This document shows positions 60,705 to 64,000 of a DNA stretch of 64,000 nt, one piece after another. Source of the DNA: Chryseobacterium taeanense (GTDB taxonomy: Bacteria; Bacteroidota; Bacteroidia; Flavobacteriales; Weeksellaceae); NCBI RefSeq assembly GCF_900099685.1, contig NZ_FNDW01000006.1:1-64000 (forward strand). Reading direction: 5' to 3'. The notes beneath the pieces are model-generated. The model searched no databases. It was not told the DNA's origin and saw nothing but the letters and a program-made list of their open reading frames with translations. Position numbers and translations under genes: made by a program. Each line of letters starts with the position of its first letter. Within the stretch, counting starts at the first letter, position 1.

Positions 60705-61327
60705 AGATCTGCATATTCCTCATTTCCCGGTAAGTTAATAATTCTGTCAATAGGATAAATGAAATTTTCATCAAAGTCATTTAAAGCATTAATGATCTGA
60801 AAATGAGAAAATTCTTTGATATTCTGAAGGGTAATTTCGGTTTCTTTTATAGCTTTTGTTCTTAAAAGATGCTGCCTTTGTACACCATTTAAGAGATAAG
60901 AAGTCGGCGTAAACCAGCTTTTTCCTTTCAGAAAAAGAAGATTAGAGTAAGAAGTATCGGTAATATGATTGTTTTTAACGATGATAATCTCTTCAGCCTT
61001 AGATTTGGTTTTCATTTTTTCCAGCTCAGTGCGATCTTCAAATTTGAAAGAATAGTCGAAACTGTTGTTTTCAACGAGCTGAAAATTTTCTATTTCCGGG
61101 ATTGCGTAAGGAATCATCTGAGTCCGGATTTTTTTATCAAGGCTGTACACAATTCTCAGTTTGAAAAGACCATCTTCATCATGTTCAAGATGTTTATAAA
61201 TTTTGGCAAGATCGATTGACCCTTCTTTTCCGAAATGGGCAAAAGTATCATCTACACGTTTCTGATGTAGTTCCAATAAGAAAATCTCCTGATCTTCTAT
61301 CTTAATGCTTTCAATGAATTGGGACAT
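60701..61327 (-). CDS. Class IV aminotransferase, 4-amino-4-deoxychorismate lyase-like
   Basis: A 208-residue PLP-dependent fold-type IV protein that is probably PabC, releasing pyruvate from aminodeoxychorismate to give 4-aminobenzoate for folate. It is short for the family (usually 250-290). Visible are FKLRIVYSLD, KSKAEEIIIVKNNHITDTSYSNLLFLKG (with the conserved T-x-x-S-N that contacts PLP) and LLNGVQRQHLL. The expected PLP lysine would be in the KTKSKAEE segment. The gene overlaps the upstream pabB-like gene by 17 nt, which supports the PabC role. Assignment is by context plus fold. Confidence 0.75.
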   Translation of the reverse strand: MSQFIESIKIEDQEIFLLELHQKRVDDTFAHFGKEGSIDLAKIYKHLEHDEDGLFKLRIVYSLDKKIRTQMIPYAIPEIENFQLVENNSFDYSFKFEDRTELEKMKTKSKAEEIIIVKNNHITDTSYSNLLFLKGKSWFTPTSYLLNGVQRQHLLRTKAIKETEITLQNIKEFSHFQIINALNDFDENFIYPIDRIINLPGNEEYADL

Positions 61328-62288
61328 AAATTTTATTTTTCATTTCCTGATATTCGTCTTCTAATCTGCTCATGTGTGTAATTCCGCCACCACTTTTAAA
61401 ATACAGCGCATCACCTTCCTTTTCAATAAAGCGGATCATTACGCAACTGTCGAGATTTTTGCCGTCAAACCATCCGCAAACTCCTGTATAGTAACCTCTA
61501 TCATATCCTTCCGCATCCAGAATAATTTCCAGCGTTTTGGGTTTTGGTGCACCTAAAATAGATCCGGCAGGAAGAATTTTTTCCATAATACTTCCTATTT
61601 TTCCATTATATTCAGGTTTTAAAATTCCCGAAATTTCAGAACTCATGGCATAAAGATCTTTCTGCTTGGTTTTAATGAAATCAATATACTGAAATTTGTC
61701 AACCTTCACATTATCTGCTACCACGCTGAGATCATTGCGTAGCAAATCAACCACCGTATAGTGTTCTGCTTTTTCCTTTTTATCATTCCTGAGAATTTCT
61801 GCGGCATTTTCCAAAGAGGCATCAATAGTACCTTTCATCGGGTACGTAAAGATTTTGCCATCAATGATTTTCACAAAAGTTTCAGGAGAAAAAAATACAA
61901 AAAAATCTTTATAAAACACTTTATATTTCGCAGAAGAATGATAAAAAATTTCTTCCAGTGTTAAATTCGTTTCAATTTTGGTTTTTCGTGTATAATTTAC
62001 AAGATATGAGTTTCCGAAGCGAATATTTTTCTGAACTTTATCAAAACCGCTTTTAAAACTTTCAAGTGTTTCAGGAAACGATTTCCAGACTATTTTTTCC
62101 GGTAATTCGTGTTGTTTTTTTAAGCTTGAAAAGTTTTGAAAATCAATTAATAAACCTGATTTTTCAATTTCTTTTTCTTTAAATATTTCAACATTTTGTG
62201 CAAGGAAATCGACCATGAAAAAATAGGGAACTTTCTGAAGTGAAAGTTCGTCCATTTCCATAAATTTTTGATGATTCAATGAAAACAT
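61311..62288 (-). CDS. Aminodeoxychorismate synthase component I (PabB-like)
   Basis: A 325-residue chorismate-binding enzyme. The catalytic domain motifs are YPMKGTIDASL (the PIKGT equivalent), LRNDLSVVADNVKV, the AGSILGAPKPKT loop, GYDRGYYTGVCGWFDG and GGGITHMSRLEDEYQEM. It lacks most of the N-terminal domain of full-length TrpE/PabB (about 450-500 residues), as is common for short flavobacterial PabB. It pairs with the PabC-like gene by a 17-nt overlap. A promoter -7 element ends only 5 nt before the ATG at 62288, so the true start may be the internal ATG at 62261 (MEMDELSLQKV). Confidence 0.82.
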   Translation of the reverse strand: MFSLNHQKFMEMDELSLQKVPYFFMVDFLAQNVEIFKEKEIEKSGLLIDFQNFSSLKKQHELPEKIVWKSFPETLESFKSGFDKVQKNIRFGNSYLVNYTRKTKIETNLTLEEIFYHSSAKYKVFYKDFFVFFSPETFVKIIDGKIFTYPMKGTIDASLENAAEILRNDKKEKAEHYTVVDLLRNDLSVVADNVKVDKFQYIDFIKTKQKDLYAMSSEISGILKPEYNGKIGSIMEKILPAGSILGAPKPKTLEIILDAEGYDRGYYTGVCGWFDGKNLDSCVMIRFIEKEGDALYFKSGGGITHMSRLEDEYQEMKNKIYVPIH

Positions 62289-62291
62289 TCC

Positions 62292-62321
62292 GCAAAAGTA
62301 ATTATTGATGTTTACTTTTGC
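62292..62321. promoter_or_regulatory. Divergent promoters sharing a mirrored -7 element
   Basis: GCAAAAGTAA (62292-62301) and TTACTTTTGC (62312-62321) are perfect 10-bp inverted arms. Each contains TACTTTTG (TAnnTTTG), one reading toward pabB and one toward the membrane protein gene at 62336. The minus-strand promoter has a TTTG 22 nt upstream (62323-62326). No good -33 was seen for the plus one. Confidence 0.5.
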
Positions 62322-62335
62322 ACAAAATATTTTTC

Positions 62336-63058
62336 ATGGAAAACAAATATCCACAGAAACCGGGATTGGATTTTATACTGAAGCAGGCATTTTTCTACTG
62401 GAATAAGACATTGGTTTTTCAGCTGATGTTCTCGATCATGTATTTTGGAATTATGATGACGGTGTTTTTTTTCTGCGATGCGAAATACGGAATTCTGGAT
62501 GGCTATCTGGAAACTGCAAAATATGCTAAAGAAGGAGTTCAGGTATATACAGCAGAGCTACAGAAGCTTTTGGTTACAGAAAACTTTCAGAATTTTTCGC
62601 TATGGATAATGGGGACAAATATATTTTTGTACCCTCTGAATCTTGGCTTTTATCAGATTTACAGAAAAATGGATCTTGGAGAAAAAATTGAACTGGGAGA
62701 TCTTTTCGTAGGCTACAACGGCTTGAACTTTTTTAGATATATCGGTTATTATATCTTCTGGTATTTTATTTTTGCATACAGCATTCAGACAATTATATTG
62801 GGGGTAATCTGGGTTTCGATCACAATGTTTGTGGCGCCGATGATGTTCTTTATGAACAAAAGTATTTTAGAATCACTTTCATTAAATTTCAAAGCACTTC
62901 GAATGTATTTTCTGGAAATTTTGGTGTGCATTATGGTAGCTGTTTTCTTTAAATATATCGGCTTTGCATTGCTTTTTATAGGAGGGTTATTTACTTTTCC
63001 ATTCTGGAATGCGATGATTTACTCACTTTATAAAGTTATTTTTTCCGAGAAAAATTAA
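62336..63058 (+). CDS. Uncharacterised polytopic membrane protein
   Basis: A 240-residue integral membrane protein with about five hydrophobic helices (for example LVFQLMFSIMYFGIMMTVFFF near residue 30 and FRYIGYYIFWYFIFAYSIQTIILG near 140). The ATG at 62336 (MENKYPQKPGLDF) is preferred to a TTG at 62318, which overlaps the -7 element. It resembles the next gene in layout and in the block (I/E)(E/L)xxDLF(V/I)GY(N/K), so the two are likely paralogues. Such proteins in Chryseobacterium often carry the doubtful name beta-carotene monooxygenase. I see no supporting motif. Confidence 0.65.
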   Translation: MENKYPQKPGLDFILKQAFFYWNKTLVFQLMFSIMYFGIMMTVFFFCDAKYGILDGYLETAKYAKEGVQVYTAELQKLLVTENFQNFSLWIMGTNIFLYPLNLGFYQIYRKMDLGEKIELGDLFVGYNGLNFFRYIGYYIFWYFIFAYSIQTIILGVIWVSITMFVAPMMFFMNKSILESLSLNFKALRMYFLEILVCIMVAVFFKYIGFALLFIGGLFTFPFWNAMIYSLYKVIFSEKN

Positions 63059-63132
63059 TTTTAGATTGTTTTTAATGTATTTCTGCCGGAAAAAGTTTAA
63101 TTTGGTAGTAATAACATTAAAAAAATCACATC

Positions 63133-63867
63133 ATGTCAGAATTTAATGAATTTGACCAACAGGGTTCTGTTCCGGAAAAGAGTACAGGGTCCGTTATTTC
63201 TCATGCTTTCGAAATGTATAAAGGGGTTTTCCTTTACGCTGTAGTGGCAATGATTATTTATAGTATTTTAGGTGCAATCATCCAGTCTCTTACGGGAATG
63301 AATTCTGCAGCGATGCTTGAAGAAATGCGCGATTCTGGTGATTATTCAAATTTCTCAGTGTTTAGTACACCCGGAATGCCTTTGTATTTTGGTTTATCGG
63401 GGCTTTTGGGACTTTTGCTTTCTCCGTTGTATGTTGGGTTAATTTACATGACCAATAAATACAATACGAAAAATCCTATTGAATTTTCTGATCTTTTTAT
63501 TGGCTACAAACAGAATTTTGTTAATATTTTGATCTACGCTTTATTAGCCGGGATAATTTCTGCGGTTGCTCTTTCACTTTGTGTGTTGCCGATCATTTTT
63601 GTTTATCCTTTTCTAATGTTGGGATATCCGATTTTGTTATTTGAAAATGTGTCTGCAACGGAAGCTTTAGGAAAATCATTTAATATCGTAAAAGAAAATT
63701 ATGGTGTTTTCCTTGGCGCAACATTTGTAGGGTTCCTTTTATCAATGGCAGGAATTGTACTTTGCTTCATCGGAGTAATTCTGACGGCACCGTTTATCTT
63801 TATAGTGATGTATTCCTTATACTGCGCTTATGTGGGAAAACCAAGACAAATAATGTTTAATAAATAA
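63133..63867 (+). CDS. Uncharacterised polytopic membrane protein (related to 62336-63058)
   Basis: A 244-residue membrane protein with a polar N-terminus (MSEFNEFDQQGSVPEKSTG), then about six helices. Blocks are GSVISHAFEMYKGVFLYAVVAMI, LSPLYVGLIYMTNKYNTKNPIEFSDLFIGYKQNF and VFLGATFVGFLLSMAGIVLCFIGVIL. The layout resembles the membrane domain family containing DUF975/glycerophosphodiester phosphodiesterase-type membrane domains (tentative). It shares EFSDLFIGYKQNF with ELGDLFVGYNGLN in the upstream protein. Its stop shares a base with the next ATG, so it is coupled to the AI-2E-like transporter gene. Confidence 0.65.
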   Translation: MSEFNEFDQQGSVPEKSTGSVISHAFEMYKGVFLYAVVAMIIYSILGAIIQSLTGMNSAAMLEEMRDSGDYSNFSVFSTPGMPLYFGLSGLLGLLLSPLYVGLIYMTNKYNTKNPIEFSDLFIGYKQNFVNILIYALLAGIISAVALSLCVLPIIFVYPFLMLGYPILLFENVSATEALGKSFNIVKENYGVFLGATFVGFLLSMAGIVLCFIGVILTAPFIFIVMYSLYCAYVGKPRQIMFNK

Positions 63868-64000
63868 TGAACAAACAAGAACAAATAAGCAGTGTTAAAA
63901 TAAAACAGGTTTCGTTGCTTGCCATAATTTTGGTTTTGGCAGGGCTGATCTGTTTTAATCTTGCCCTTTTTATCCCTTCCGTTTTAGGTGCTATTACCAT
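63867..64000 (+). CDS. AI-2E family transporter (5' part, cut by window end)
   Basis: The first 44 or so codons of a membrane protein: a polar start MNKQEQISSVKIKQ, then a hydrophobic helix VSLLAIILVLAGLICFNLAL and FIPSVLGAIT. This opening matches the AI-2E/PerM family (PF01594), in which a first helix is followed by the F-x-P-x-x-x-A motif. Family members include proposed autoinducer exporters and Na+/H+ antiporters. The rest lies beyond the window. Its ATG overlaps the previous stop by one base. Confidence 0.6.
   Translation, partial: MNKQEQISSVKIKQVSLLAIILVLAGLICFNLALFIPSVLGAIT

Noticed and set aside
1..64000. Search for tRNA, rRNA, riboswitch and IS elements
   Set aside because: No convincing cloverleaf, rRNA-like stretch, known aptamer core or transposase was recognised by eye; a covariance-model search would be needed to exclude small RNAs.

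Overview
The window looks like a Flavobacteriia chromosome, most likely Chryseobacterium or a close relative in the Weeksellaceae. Evidence for this is the low G+C content, Bacteroidota-type promoters (TTTG or TTG, then about 19 nt, then TAnnTTTG), weak Shine-Dalgarno sequences, a long-tailed FtsZ, the FtsL-like/PBP/MurE gene order of the Bacteroidota dcw cluster, and small secreted or bacteriocin-like proteins typical of that genus. No rRNA, tRNA, CRISPR array or IS transposase was seen.

Layout. 130-8328: DNA alkylation repair, an uncharacterised envelope operon (lipoprotein plus two related exported proteins), a Ca2+/H+ antiporter, truncated haemoglobin and a Kir-type K+ channel. 8450-11968: two paralogous small secreted proteins, MsrA, an ElaA-like acetyltransferase, the GTPase YsxC and an alpha/beta hydrolase. 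12194-30982: a complete division and cell-wall (dcw) cluster, mraZ-rsmH-ftsL-ftsI-murE-(four-helix protein)-mraY-murD-ftsW-murG-(membrane protein)-murC-(GxxExxY protein)-ftsQ-ftsA-ftsZ-yqeY. It opens with a recognisable MraZ operator, and two dispersed accessory genes plus several hairpin repeat families sit in its gaps. MurE has the DNPR motif of enzymes that add meso-diaminopimelate.

31897-38652 is an accessory island. It holds a tyrosine recombinase, a 230-bp segment bounded by perfect 25-bp inverted repeats, a small secreted protein, a 1.1-kb array of hairpin repeats, a long secreted fibre-like protein, a HU-like/DUF4469 protein and further short repeats. The inverted repeats have the anatomy of tyrosine-recombinase crossover sites: 8- to 10-bp inverted arms around an asymmetric 7-bp core. 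The segment carries one canonical Bacteroidota promoter, which currently points at the recombinase. I read this as a DNA-inversion switch that would connect the promoter either to the recombinase or to the secreted-protein genes. It is the strongest candidate for an undescribed system here.

38653-46517: a ROK-family sugar kinase and an iron or siderophore uptake region with two TonB receptors and two His-rich PepSY membrane proteins. 46667-52138: SecA, DUF2795, a nucleotide-sugar epimerase and DUF2797. 52169-58941: an AsmA-like giant, small proteins, a radical SAM protein, a 53-aa Cys-rich bacteriocin-like peptide and a 2-oxoglutarate/IPNS-type dioxygenase. 59028-64000: chorismate-using enzymes (MenD, PabB-like, PabC-like), two related membrane proteins and the start of an AI-2E family transporter cut by the window edge.

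The second notable locus is inside the dcw cluster. A PD-(D/E)XK-fold GxxExxY gene is framed by 41-bp inverted repeats (40 of 41 matching) and looks like a small cassette dropped between murC and ftsQ.
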